A DNA stretch of 10,379 bases from Betaproteobacteria bacterium (lineage in GTDB: Bacteria; Pseudomonadota; Gammaproteobacteria; Burkholderiales; Burkholderiaceae), in NCBI GenBank assembly GCA_013205155.1, contig JABMMT010000256.1, forward strand, positions 1 through 10,379, read 5' to 3'. Each line of letters begins with the position of its first letter. The stretch's first letter is position 1. This document shows positions 1 to 7,198 of this stretch, in pieces. The position numbers and the translations under genes are program-made. The notes below the pieces were generated by a model, which did no database searches, was not told where the DNA came from, and was given only the letters and a program-made list of their open reading frames with translations.

Positions 1-1114
1 GATTAGCAGTGATGGGTATAGAGTTACCAATCGATCCATATAAGGCTGGGGTTTCAGGACCAAAGAGTACTACCGTTCTCAAAGGCGTCACAGCTGAAAA
101 ATGTCCTGGACCAGAATCATTGGTCACCATCACATCTGAGAGGGTGTAGAGCGGCGGCAATTCTGCAAAGCTTACTTGGCCTGCAAAATTAAGAGCATTT
201 TTTATATTAGCAACGGAGCGAACTTTTTCTACATAATTGAATTCAGCAGGGGAGCCCGTAATCAAAATCAAATCATGAGGATAACGTTGATGAATGGCTT
301 GAATGAGCTCAGAGAAGCGCTGCTGGGCCCATCTGCGTTGGGGTAATAAATCGCTGGCATTGGGATTAATTAAGATTAAGCGTTCTTTTCCGGATGTAAA
401 AGTGATGTCAGATGCCTTAGCCAGTTTTTCAATACGGGTACGAACAGTTTCTAGCACAGTAGGATTGATCACAGCTTGTTCTAGACGCACTTCAGAATCA
501 GAAATTTGAATTTTGCTAAACGGGACCTCAATCTCTGTTGCAAAAGCAGCATGAATTAACGAGAGAAAGTTTTTGGTAATGTGCATGTGGGGGTTGTAGT
601 GCACTTTGCGGGTCAGCATAAAACCGCGCCATAATCCCTCGCCATGAAAAATGTGGTAACCGACGCGACGCCGAGCACCGCAAAGCCCCGTTAGGATTGC
701 GGTAAAGCGTGAGAACAGCTCTAAGTCAATCACAGTATCAATACGATGGCGGCGAGCAAGGATTAGAAAGCTCAAGGTATCTTTAATCAGGCCACCAATA
801 CTAGAGGAGTCGATAGTAAAAATATTTTCTGATTTGACTGTATTTAATAAAGTCAGGCTGGCACGATTACTTTTGAAAATTAAAAAATAGAGTTCAGCGC
901 CCCGTGCTTGGGCATTTCGCATAGCTGGATCAACCAGGATCGCGCTGCCCATTTCTGATAACTCTATAAAAAGTAATTTCTTTGGTGTGTGTGGACCACT
1001 TGTAAAGATATTTTGAATGCCGTCCATGAGTGCCACTACTGGACTAATAAGAGCGCATAAAGGTACGCCCACCCAGTGATCAATCGCTCGCATTGTATTG
1101 ACGCTAATAGCCAT
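1..1114 (-). CDS. Glycosyltransferase family 9 (heptosyltransferase-like), C-terminus cut off by the window edge
   Basis: The frame is open from the ATG at 1114 to the left edge, giving 371 visible residues and no stop. GT9 enzymes move heptose or related sugars from nucleotide-sugar donors onto lipopolysaccharide or other envelope glycans at the cytoplasmic face of the inner membrane. The GT9 signature is in the C-terminal half: the donor-side segment LILINPNASDLLPQRRWAQ at about residues 246-264, then NDSGPGHFSAV (332-342) and FGPETPALYG (351-360). The N-terminus carries a hydrophobic stretch (about 15-32) that could associate with the membrane, followed by KKLLFIELSEMGSAIL (45-60), which fills the place of the usual GDIG-type loop. 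An in-frame stop 21 bases upstream of the ATG rules out a much longer start. There is no clear Shine-Dalgarno, and the ATG lies 17 bases after the stop of the upstream membrane gene, so translational coupling is likely. The family is clear. The acceptor is not known. Confidence 0.88.
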   Translation of the reverse strand, partial: MAISVNTMRAIDHWVGVPLCALISPVVALMDGIQNIFTSGPHTPKKLLFIELSEMGSAILVDPAMRNAQARGAELYFLIFKSNRASLTLLNTVKSENIFTIDSSSIGGLIKDTLSFLILARRHRIDTVIDLELFSRFTAILTGLCGARRRVGYHIFHGEGLWRGFMLTRKVHYNPHMHITKNFLSLIHAAFATEIEVPFSKIQISDSEVRLEQAVINPTVLETVRTRIEKLAKASDITFTSGKERLILINPNASDLLPQRRWAQQRFSELIQAIHQRYPHDLILITGSPAEFNYVEKVRSVANIKNALNFAGQVSFAELPPLYTLSDVMVTNDSGPGHFSAVTPLRTVVLFGPETPALYGSIGNSIPITAN

Positions 1115-1131
1115 GGTTTTTGCTTTGAAAA

Positions 1132-2181
1132 TTATTTACGTTTTAGTAAAAAGTACGCGCCAGGCAGTACAGAAACAATGGTAATGGCACCAAAGCTAAT
1201 AGAGGCTAAAACAGTGATGGATTGATTTACGCCCCATAAAGCTAAAACGGAAGAAAGGGTAGCTTCACGTAAACCCCAGCCAGAAATGCTGATAGGGAGC
1301 ATGAGCAATAAGCTTAAGGCAGGTAAACCAATCATGAGACTCGCAATTGGAGCCACGACACCGTAGGCTCTTAGACAGCAGAAGAAGGTGAAAATCAAGA
1401 GGCAGTGAATGGCAATCGCATAGCAAGCTTGACCCACGTTATATGGCCACGAAAAAGCAATCTTAATTCCTGGCAGTGCACTACTCATTTGAAAGCGCTC
1501 AAGGATCTTGATAAATAAGTTGTAAGTAGGTGTGAGGGCTAATCCTAAGGCAATCAATAAGCCAGAAAAAATCATCACGCCGGTGACGAGGTAGCCTAAA
1601 TCCTGGCCCCATGCAGCCAAGGTGGCGCCCCCAATGATTAAGCCAATACCGCCAAGTAGATTATTACCCGCTAGTCCAAGCAAGCGATCAACAAAGACCA
1701 TGGTAAAACTTAAGCGCAAGCGGGGTGTGGCATGCTCAAGGTCAACAGAATGATGCAATTCTTCATCCAAATCTTTTTTGCCTGTTAGTGATCCAGCATT
1801 ATTTAAATGGGTGGCAGCAATAGCACGGTAGCTATCGCCACCTAAGGTGCTGGGTAAACCTTGGTTTACTAGAGCGCCGCTAAAGTAGAGCAAGATGTAA
1901 CTTCTGATGCGACCTTGAAAGCCTGATTTGCGCATCAGGATGGCCCATCGTAATCCCCCGCAAAGACATGCAGTAGTGGCACTGATTAGGGCTGCTAAAA
2001 ACCACCATGGTTCCATCTGAATTTCAGATTCAAAAATAGCATGCCAGTCAATGCCGCTGGTCGCTTTCCACAAAAGACCAATGGAAAGCAGAATCCGTAT
2101 AGTGGGCCAAGCGCGTTTGAGGGCTGATTTCCACCCAGAAGTGGGTTTTGGAGTTGATTCTGAATGTAAGCTCATAGGCAT
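1132..2181 (-). CDS. Flippase-like integral membrane protein, lysylphosphatidylglycerol synthase TM-domain family (UPF0104/PF03706 type)
   Basis: The protein has 349 residues, rich in hydrophobic helices (about 26-42, 58-76, 95-110, 163-186, 194-217, 250-270, 276-297 and 322-345). It shows the family's conserved patches: PSTLGGDSYRA (110-120), VFVDRLLGLAG (162-172) and LPISISGWGLREA (295-307). There is no C-terminal aminoacyl-transfer domain, so this is the stand-alone membrane part and not a full MprF. Stand-alone members are usually found beside glycosyltransferase genes and are thought to help move or bind lipid-linked substrates, but most are biochemically uncharacterised. A charged segment at about 127-157 (NNAGSLTGKKDLDEELHHS and following) breaks the hydrophobic pattern and looks like an extended loop. 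The gene sits between GT39 and GT9 genes on the same strand, which supports a role in envelope glycan or glycolipid assembly. The start at 2181 could equally be the ATG at 2175; neither has a good ribosome binding site. Confidence 0.85.
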   Translation of the reverse strand: MPMSLHSESTPKPTSGWKSALKRAWPTIRILLSIGLLWKATSGIDWHAIFESEIQMEPWWFLAALISATTACLCGGLRWAILMRKSGFQGRIRSYILLYFSGALVNQGLPSTLGGDSYRAIAATHLNNAGSLTGKKDLDEELHHSVDLEHATPRLRLSFTMVFVDRLLGLAGNNLLGGIGLIIGGATLAAWGQDLGYLVTGVMIFSGLLIALGLALTPTYNLFIKILERFQMSSALPGIKIAFSWPYNVGQACYAIAIHCLLIFTFFCCLRAYGVVAPIASLMIGLPALSLLLMLPISISGWGLREATLSSVLALWGVNQSITVLASISFGAITIVSVLPGAYFLLKRK

Positions 2182-2223
2182 AAGGATAATGCCTAGCGCA
2201 TATAAGCCCTTGAATTAGGTGAA

Positions 2224-3720
2224 TTAGTCTGCCAAACCAGCGTCTTGCCAGTTAGTACAAAGACTAAATTCAAATTTAGATAAAGATTGACCAAAATGTC
2301 TAATTTCGAGGCTATCCAAGGGCTGGCAGGCTTCAAATGCCAGATTAGGCCCAATAGGGGTAGCAAAAGGCATGCCCGACCAATTGACTAGGATCAGATT
2401 TGCTCCTTTGGTTAACTTCCCAAACCAGAGGTCAAACTGATCTTGGCGTTGATCTAAAACAAATACGGGGACTGGTTTTGCATACCAAGCAGCCCTACTA
2501 CCAAGGGTCCAATTTTGCACAGCGATTCCATTGGCATTCGTTCCGCGGACCAATTCAGCTGCTTTGGTACCAGCAGCCTTCCAACCATAGAGATCAGCGA
2601 TTGGGTTTGATTTAATTGCCACCGATTGAATACCGCCCGATAAGACGTATCCAAAGCCAAGCAAACACAGTGCGATTTGAATGCAAAATAAAATGCGAAT
2701 CCATTGGCGATGCTGCAAAGACCACATTTTTGCAAGTCCTATACCAGCAAAAGGAGCCATACAAAACCATGCTGGTGTTGTCCAATGCGGTAATCCACCC
2801 CCACCAGAAAGACTTGCAAAAATTACAAAGGGAATCAAAAAGAATCCTAGTAAAGCCATTAAAGAAAGTTTGTTGGTATGAACGAAGTCTTTGATAAAAA
2901 CGGTGCCGCCCAAAATCATCATTGGCCCAAACACAATTATTTGTATCAATAGGAATACGCCAACACCTCGCCAAAGCCAAGTGCCACCTCCGCCATGCGC
3001 GATTTGATACTGAAAAGAAATCCAATCATTAGCCCAATTCCAATAAAGGACTGGGCTAATCAAGATCAGTGCTAGCAGGGCAGCTAGCCAAAAACCCAAT
3101 TGGGTAAGCCAAGGTTTTTTTGGAGTACTCAAAAATACAAGTAACAATGCAAAAGCCGTGAAGGCAGCTGTGTATTTACTGAGTCCTGCTAGCCCTAGTA
3201 AAACGCCCAAGAAAAGCCATTCACCAAGACTAAAAGATTCAGGGCGCAACCATCGAAGAGCCATCCACAGAATGCCAAGACTTAATGGTGCCAGGATACT
3301 GTCTGGAAGTAAGCCAATCGCCAAGATGTGGGGCATTGGGCCAGCAATGACGGCGAGCACTGCCATTAAACCGCAAAGATTGGGGGATGGTAGTGCAGAA
3401 GTCAGATAAGCAGTGTTGCGACTTTGCATGAATTGATGGAGCTCTAGCGTAACTTGGTATACCAAAATGCACGCGATTACCCACAGTAATTCTGGTATTA
3501 AGCGAATTAAACCCTCGGAGGAAGTGAGTGCAACTAAAGGCCACTGGATCCAGCCAACCAGAGGAGGATGATCAAAGTAACTCCAGGCAAGGTTTTTCGC
3601 ATATAAAGCGTAGTGGGCTTCATCAACAGAAAATTCAATTGCAAAACCGAGCCCAAAATGGACTAAGGCAGCAATACTGATGGAGATTGCAGCCCAGGCA
3701 GAGGGTGAGTAATTGCGCAT
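2224..3720 (-). CDS. GT39/ArnT-like integral membrane glycosyltransferase (PMT_2 family)
   Basis: This 498-residue polytopic membrane protein belongs to the GT-C class that uses polyprenyl-phosphate sugars as donors and works on the periplasmic side of the inner membrane. The first helix (about 9-30) is followed by the acidic catalytic-loop motif VDEAHYALY (32-40) and then YFDHPPLVGW (48-57), both typical of PMT_2/ArnT proteins. A second acidic loop motif LPDSILAPL (138-146), GLSKYTA (179-185), and WNWANDWISFQ (227-237) also match the family. About ten or more helices extend to residue 360, followed by a soluble periplasmic C-terminal region (about 370-498). Two four-glycine loops occur at 243-246 and 306-309. 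Known relatives add aminoarabinose to lipid A or mannose to proteins; which sugar and acceptor apply here cannot be read from the sequence. It is the first gene of the minus-strand run and probably of the operon. The ATG at 3720 has no evident Shine-Dalgarno. Confidence 0.88.
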   Translation of the reverse strand: MRNYSPSAWAAISISIAALVHFGLGFAIEFSVDEAHYALYAKNLAWSYFDHPPLVGWIQWPLVALTSSEGLIRLIPELLWVIACILVYQVTLELHQFMQSRNTAYLTSALPSPNLCGLMAVLAVIAGPMPHILAIGLLPDSILAPLSLGILWMALRWLRPESFSLGEWLFLGVLLGLAGLSKYTAAFTAFALLLVFLSTPKKPWLTQLGFWLAALLALILISPVLYWNWANDWISFQYQIAHGGGGTWLWRGVGVFLLIQIIVFGPMMILGGTVFIKDFVHTNKLSLMALLGFFLIPFVIFASLSGGGGLPHWTTPAWFCMAPFAGIGLAKMWSLQHRQWIRILFCIQIALCLLGFGYVLSGGIQSVAIKSNPIADLYGWKAAGTKAAELVRGTNANGIAVQNWTLGSRAAWYAKPVPVFVLDQRQDQFDLWFGKLTKGANLILVNWSGMPFATPIGPNLAFEACQPLDSLEIRHFGQSLSKFEFSLCTNWQDAGLAD

Positions 3721-3767
3721 GGAAGGATTTTAGACGCACTTGGTAAATTCTTTGGGACAATTGTTGT
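3721..3767. promoter_or_regulatory. Short divergent intergenic region between the GT39 gene and the DUF3047 lipoprotein gene
   Basis: These 47 bases separate two start codons that face away from each other, so the promoters for both directions must lie here or extend into the coding sequences. On the minus strand a TAAAAT element lies 8 bases before the GT39 start, but no -35 hexamer sits at normal spacing. I cannot define a promoter on either strand. Only the divergent layout is certain. Confidence 0.35.
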
Positions 3768-4562
3768 ATGAACATTTATCGCCACTTTCTTTTCATTCCC
3801 TTTTTGGCTTCAGCATTGGTGGGCTGTGCTGGATTTGGTAGTGGCTCAGTGCAGGATGAGTTTGGTCAGACGGTCAATCTGGATCAAGTGCCTACTCAAG
3901 ATGATTTGCCTAAATTTTCTAATCAGACTGTTCATGAAGGTATGCCAGGAGGATGGCATTTTTATCGCATTGCCCCCAATAAAAAGAATACGGTTTACCG
4001 TTTAGAGAACTACCAAGGTAGGACTGTATTAAGCGCGAACTCTAAAACTTCAGCCTCTGGATTGGCTGTCAAGTTAAGGCCTAGAACTGCACAAAATTTA
4101 TGGTTAAAGTGGGAGTGGAAGACGATGGTTCCTATTCCTGCTGCAGATAATACTGAGCGCATACTTGATGATGCGCCACTTCGAATTTTAGTTGCCTTTG
4201 ACGGCAATAAATCAAAGCTGACTCTGAAGGAAAAATTGACCTTTGAGATGGCTAATTTAATCAGTGGGCAGGAATTGCCGTATGCAACACTGATGTATAT
4301 ATGGTCAGGTAAATCACCAGTCAATTCTATTTTGGATAACCCACATACTTCACGCATCAAAATGATTGTCGTAGATTCTGGTTGGGATAGGCTTGGGCAA
4401 TGGCACATACATCAGCGTGATCTTGAGGCAGATTATCGTAAGGCCTATGGAGAAGCGCCTGGCGAGGTGATTGGAATTGCCTTACTTACGGATACTGACA
4501 ATACTAAGTCAGAAACCAAAGCCTTCTATGGTGATATCGAATTAATCCGCAAAACGAAATAG
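3768..4562 (+). CDS. DUF3047 family lipoprotein
   Basis: This is a 264-residue protein with a lipoprotein signal peptide: MNIYRH, a hydrophobic core FLFIPFLASAL, then the lipobox LVGC with the acylated cysteine at residue 20. The mature protein would be anchored to a membrane on the periplasmic side. The rest matches the DUF3047 pattern as I know it: GGWHFYRI near 61-68, a beta-rich domain with LWLKWEWKT (111-119), a central ILVAFDGNKSKLT (140-152), then TLMYIWSG (174-181), SGWDRLGQWH (204-213) and a C-terminal DTDNTKSETKAFYGDIEL. The function of DUF3047 is unknown; the predicted beta-sandwich look suggests carbohydrate or ligand binding, but that is inference. The gene is divergent from the glycosyltransferase run and converges with copA, so it is probably a single-gene transcript. 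The stop is TAG at 4560-4562. Confidence 0.82.
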   Translation: MNIYRHFLFIPFLASALVGCAGFGSGSVQDEFGQTVNLDQVPTQDDLPKFSNQTVHEGMPGGWHFYRIAPNKKNTVYRLENYQGRTVLSANSKTSASGLAVKLRPRTAQNLWLKWEWKTMVPIPAADNTERILDDAPLRILVAFDGNKSKLTLKEKLTFEMANLISGQELPYATLMYIWSGKSPVNSILDNPHTSRIKMIVVDSGWDRLGQWHIHQRDLEADYRKAYGEAPGEVIGIALLTDTDNTKSETKAFYGDIELIRKTK

Positions 4563-4567
4563 TCAAT

Positions 4568-6844
4568 TTAGCGTTGAGCAGGTCGCCAGCGCTTTAATAA
4601 GAGCGCATTACTCAGGACACAGAAGCTCGATAGGGCCATGGCACTACCTGCGAGCATCGGTGAGAGAAATCCTAGTGCTGCCAAAGGAATGCCAGTTGTA
4701 TTAAATGCAAAAGCCCAAAATAAATTTTGTCTAATTTTGTTCCAAGTTTTTTTAGAAATATCAATCGCATCCGCAACTAGCGTTGGATCGCCTCTCATTA
4801 AGGTAATTCCGGCTGCTTGCATCGCCACATCAGTTCCGGTAGACATCGCCATGCCGACATCAGCAGCAACAAGTGCTGGTGCATCATTGACGCCATCGCC
4901 CACCATAGCAACCCAGTGACCTTGATGATCAGTGCTAGGGGACTGAAGTTTACGGATGATCTGAGCTTTATCACCAGGCATGATTTGTGCAAACACTTCA
5001 TCAACGCCAATCATCTTACCAACGCGTGACGCTGCTGCTTGGTTATCTCCGGAAATCATGACAGTGCGGATGTGTAATTTGTGAAGTGCCTCAATCGCTT
5101 CTTTAGCGTTACTCTTAAGCTCATCCCCAAATCCAATCACTGCGATTGGTGATAGCGAGGGTTCAACTCGCATCAAAATAGAAACGGTCTGACCTGCTTC
5201 AAAACAGGCTTTTGCTTTTTCTAAGATTGCTGAGATATCGGAGCTAGCCTCTAAAGAAGCAATACTTTGGAGACATAAAGTTTGATTGGCCCATAGCCCT
5301 GCAGTGGGTTTACCTTCAATACCAATACCAGCTAGTGCTTTACTAGCAGAAGGAGGAATGGGAGAGATGTGCTGATCTTTTGCAGCATCTAATAGCGCTT
5401 TTGCTAATGGATGCTCGCTACCCAATTGCAAGCCAGCAGCACTTGCCAAAATGTCATGGGGATTGATGCTGGTATCAAAAGGTATGAGAGTAAGGAGCCT
5501 AGGCTTGCCAATGGTCAGGGTGCCAGTCTTATCAAACGCAACAATATTCAGACGATGGGCTTGTTCAAGTACTTGTGGGTCCTTAATTAAGACGCCAAAG
5601 CGCGCTGCCACACCAGTCCCGGCCATGATGGCGGCAGGCGTAGCCAATCCAAGCGCACAAGGGCAGGCAATGACCATTACTGAAACAGCTCGCAATACAG
5701 CGATAGAGACAGAATCTAAATATATCCAATTGGCTATTCCAGTAATGATGGCAATGACGATGACGCTCGGTACAAAAACGGCACTTACCTGATCAACTAA
5801 TTTTTGTATTGGCGCCTTCTGAGTTTGTGCATCTTCTACTAATGAGATGATTTTTGAGAGAACACTTTCAATCCCTACTGCTTGTGCTTGAACTACCAAA
5901 ACACCTTCGCCATTCAGGGCCCCACCAATTACTAGATCGTTAACCTGCTTCTTTACGGGTTGACTCTCTCCAGTGAGAAGGGATTCATCAACATGGCTTT
6001 TGCCAAGCAGAATTAGACCGTCAACCGGAATGCGCTCGCCAGGCAAAACCAATACACGATCTTTTGGAAATACTTGCTCTAGTGGGATATCGCGATATTG
6101 ATCAAGGGGAGACCCCTCAGCGATCATGATTTGAGAGTCTAGAACTTTGGCATGTTCTGGCCATAGTTTTTGAAGCGCTCGAATGGCTTCACTGGTTTGC
6201 TGTTTTGCTCTGGCCTCAAGCCATTTTCCTAAAAGTACCATGCAAATGATGACAGCAGAAGCTTCAAAATAAAGCTCGTGATGCTCATGCGAAGAACTCG
6301 GCATTTGATAAATACTGAGACCATAGGCTGCACTGGTACCAAGTGCTACTAATAGATCCATATTGCCAACACCTGACATTAAGGATTTAAACCCTGCTTT
6401 ATAAAAACGCCATCCTAAAAAGAATTGCACAGGAGTTGCTAGTAATAATTGCCATTTTGGTGAAAGCGCCCAATGAACTCCAAAAGGCATTAAGAACATC
6501 GGCAAAAAGAGTGGGGCAGCTAAGGCAAAACCCAACAAAACACGACCTAATCCATTGGAACCCCAAAAGCTTTTATTCGAGGAGATGGCTGGGACGCTAT
6601 GGGGATTGCTTAATTTGGCTTCATACCCCGTTTTTTGCACTAGTGCGATCAAATCCTCAATCCGTGTCTTGGCTCCCGCTTTCAGACGAATTCTGGCTTG
6701 CTCGGTGGCTAAGTTAACAGTGGCAGCCTCAATTCCAGGTACTTTATCTAGCGCTTTCTCGACCCGACCTACGCAGGAGGCGCAGGTCATTCCGCCGATA
6801 TCAAGAGTAAATAGTTCGGAATTTGTATCTTTTGGCGAGCTCAT
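4568..6844 (-). CDS. copA: Copper-exporting P1B-type ATPase CopA
   Basis: This 758-residue inner-membrane pump uses ATP to export Cu(I) from the cytoplasm. There is one N-terminal heavy-metal-associated domain, with GMTCASC at 18-24 (Cys21 and Cys24). The actuator motif TGES is at 291-294, and the transmembrane copper-site CPC at 394-396 within VIACPCALGLATPAA. The phosphorylation motif DKTGT has its aspartate at 438, SEHPLAK with the P1B His-Pro pair is at 476-482, and the hinge GDGVNDAPAL is at 649-658. The final helices carry FN at 714-715 and MALSS at 736-740, the remaining copper-site segments. Most CopA proteins have Tyr-Asn where this one has Phe-Asn. A HEHH cluster (186-189) lies in a predicted periplasmic loop. 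Length and domain order are normal for a one-HMA CopA. The start at 6844 has no Shine-Dalgarno. The gene is divergent from a CopZ-like gene and ends 5 bases from the DUF3047 stop. Confidence 0.96.
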   Translation of the reverse strand: MSSPKDTNSELFTLDIGGMTCASCVGRVEKALDKVPGIEAATVNLATEQARIRLKAGAKTRIEDLIALVQKTGYEAKLSNPHSVPAISSNKSFWGSNGLGRVLLGFALAAPLFLPMFLMPFGVHWALSPKWQLLLATPVQFFLGWRFYKAGFKSLMSGVGNMDLLVALGTSAAYGLSIYQMPSSSHEHHELYFEASAVIICMVLLGKWLEARAKQQTSEAIRALQKLWPEHAKVLDSQIMIAEGSPLDQYRDIPLEQVFPKDRVLVLPGERIPVDGLILLGKSHVDESLLTGESQPVKKQVNDLVIGGALNGEGVLVVQAQAVGIESVLSKIISLVEDAQTQKAPIQKLVDQVSAVFVPSVIVIAIITGIANWIYLDSVSIAVLRAVSVMVIACPCALGLATPAAIMAGTGVAARFGVLIKDPQVLEQAHRLNIVAFDKTGTLTIGKPRLLTLIPFDTSINPHDILASAAGLQLGSEHPLAKALLDAAKDQHISPIPPSASKALAGIGIEGKPTAGLWANQTLCLQSIASLEASSDISAILEKAKACFEAGQTVSILMRVEPSLSPIAVIGFGDELKSNAKEAIEALHKLHIRTVMISGDNQAAASRVGKMIGVDEVFAQIMPGDKAQIIRKLQSPSTDHQGHWVAMVGDGVNDAPALVAADVGMAMSTGTDVAMQAAGITLMRGDPTLVADAIDISKKTWNKIRQNLFWAFAFNTTGIPLAALGFLSPMLAGSAMALSSFCVLSNALLLKRWRPAQR

Positions 6845-6851
6845 ATAGAAG

Positions 6852-6880
6852 ATAATCTACTGCATACCAAACAATATCAA
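6852..6880 (-). promoter_or_regulatory. Candidate copA promoter
   Basis: On the minus strand, TTGATA (6880-6875) and GATTAT (6857-6852) are separated by exactly 17 bases and match five and four of six sigma-70 consensus positions. Transcription would begin at about 6845, almost on the copA ATG at 6844, so the message would have little or no leader. That agrees with the absence of a Shine-Dalgarno. I see no CueR-type dyad in the 50-base gap. CueR promoters normally have a 19-20 base spacer, so if this promoter is right it would not be a typical CueR target. Confidence 0.35.
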
Positions 6881-6894
6881 TAAAAGGGGTTGCG

Positions 6895-7089
6895 ATGTTG
6901 AGTCTAAAAGTATCTGGAATGACTTGTGGAGGCTGCATTAATGCCGTAACGAGGGCTATTCAATCCCAGGATCCCCAAGCCAAGGTCCAAGCGGATTTAG
7001 CTACCCAGATAGTGAGTCTAGAGACTTCACTCTCAAAAGCACAGGCCAGCCAGCTCATAACTGATGCAGGATTTCCAGTTTTAATTTGA
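6895..7089 (+). CDS. CopZ-like copper chaperone (single HMA domain)
   Basis: A 64-residue protein made of one heavy-metal-associated domain. The copper-binding motif GMTCGGC is at residues 8-14 (Cys11, Cys14) after a first beta strand LSLKVS. The rest (AVTRAIQ helix, AKVQADLATQIVSLE strands, ASQLITDAGF helix) follows the ferredoxin-like HMA fold. Such proteins bind Cu(I) in the cytoplasm and pass it to the ATPase. The divergent copA next door supports this partner. A good ribosome binding site AGGGG (6885-6889) lies 5 bases before the ATG. The length is usual for a free chaperone (about 64-70 residues). It could also be called a generic heavy-metal-associated protein, since the metal cannot be proved from sequence. 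Confidence 0.9.
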   Translation: MLSLKVSGMTCGGCINAVTRAIQSQDPQAKVQADLATQIVSLETSLSKAQASQLITDAGFPVLI

Positions 7090-7103
7090 AACTCAGAATG
7101 TAA

Positions 7104-7120
7104 GGGCGGATTAATCCCCC
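7104..7120 (+). terminator. Possible weak terminator hairpin after the CopZ-like gene
   Basis: Fifteen bases after the stop codon, GGG-C-GGA, loop TTAA, TCC-CCC can fold into a six-pair GC-rich stem with one bulged C. It includes the perfect palindrome GGATTAATCC (7108-7117). The T-rich stretch that follows (TTTTCC at 7131-7136) starts 10 bases downstream of the stem, later than in a standard intrinsic terminator. Position and stem fit transcription termination; the displaced T-run argues against it. Confidence 0.3.
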
Positions 7121-7145
7121 TAAAAGCAAATTTTCCTTTGTGCGG

Positions 7146-7172
7146 TTAACCTACCCACTAATTAGATATAAG
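7146..7172 (+). promoter_or_regulatory. Candidate promoter for the apbC operon
   Basis: TATAAG (7167-7172) matches five of six positions of a -10 box, and TTAACC (7146-7151) lies 15 bases upstream as a weak -35. The surrounding stretch to 7196 is very AT-rich. Transcription would begin near 7179, leaving a leader of about 57 bases before the GTG start of apbC. The 146-base gap between the CopZ-like gene and apbC (7090-7235) holds no other gene that I can see. Confidence 0.35.
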
Positions 7173-7198
7173 CAATAAATATTAAAAATTACTTTATG

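Noticed and set aside
303..509. 68-residue open frame on the plus strand
   Set aside because: It is antisense to the GT9 gene, whose frame is open for 371 codons and carries clear family motifs.
2700..3010. Runs of GGTGG-like bases coding for two four-glycine loops in the GT39 protein, considered as a repeat
   Set aside because: The two loops are short and in different sequence contexts; they fit flexible periplasmic loops and not a nucleotide repeat.
2612..3025. 137-residue open frame on the minus strand
   Set aside because: It lies wholly inside the GT39 gene in another frame. The Trp- and Arg-rich product has no recognisable motif, and the GT39 frame carries full family motifs.
4010..4408. 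132-residue open frame on the minus strand, antisense to the DUF3047 gene
   Set aside because: It has no ribosome site or recognisable domain, and the plus-strand frame encodes a complete lipoprotein across the same bases.
5451..5792. 113-residue open frame on the plus strand inside copA
   Set aside because: It is an antisense shadow of the CPC and DKTGT region of copA, with no start signal or domain.
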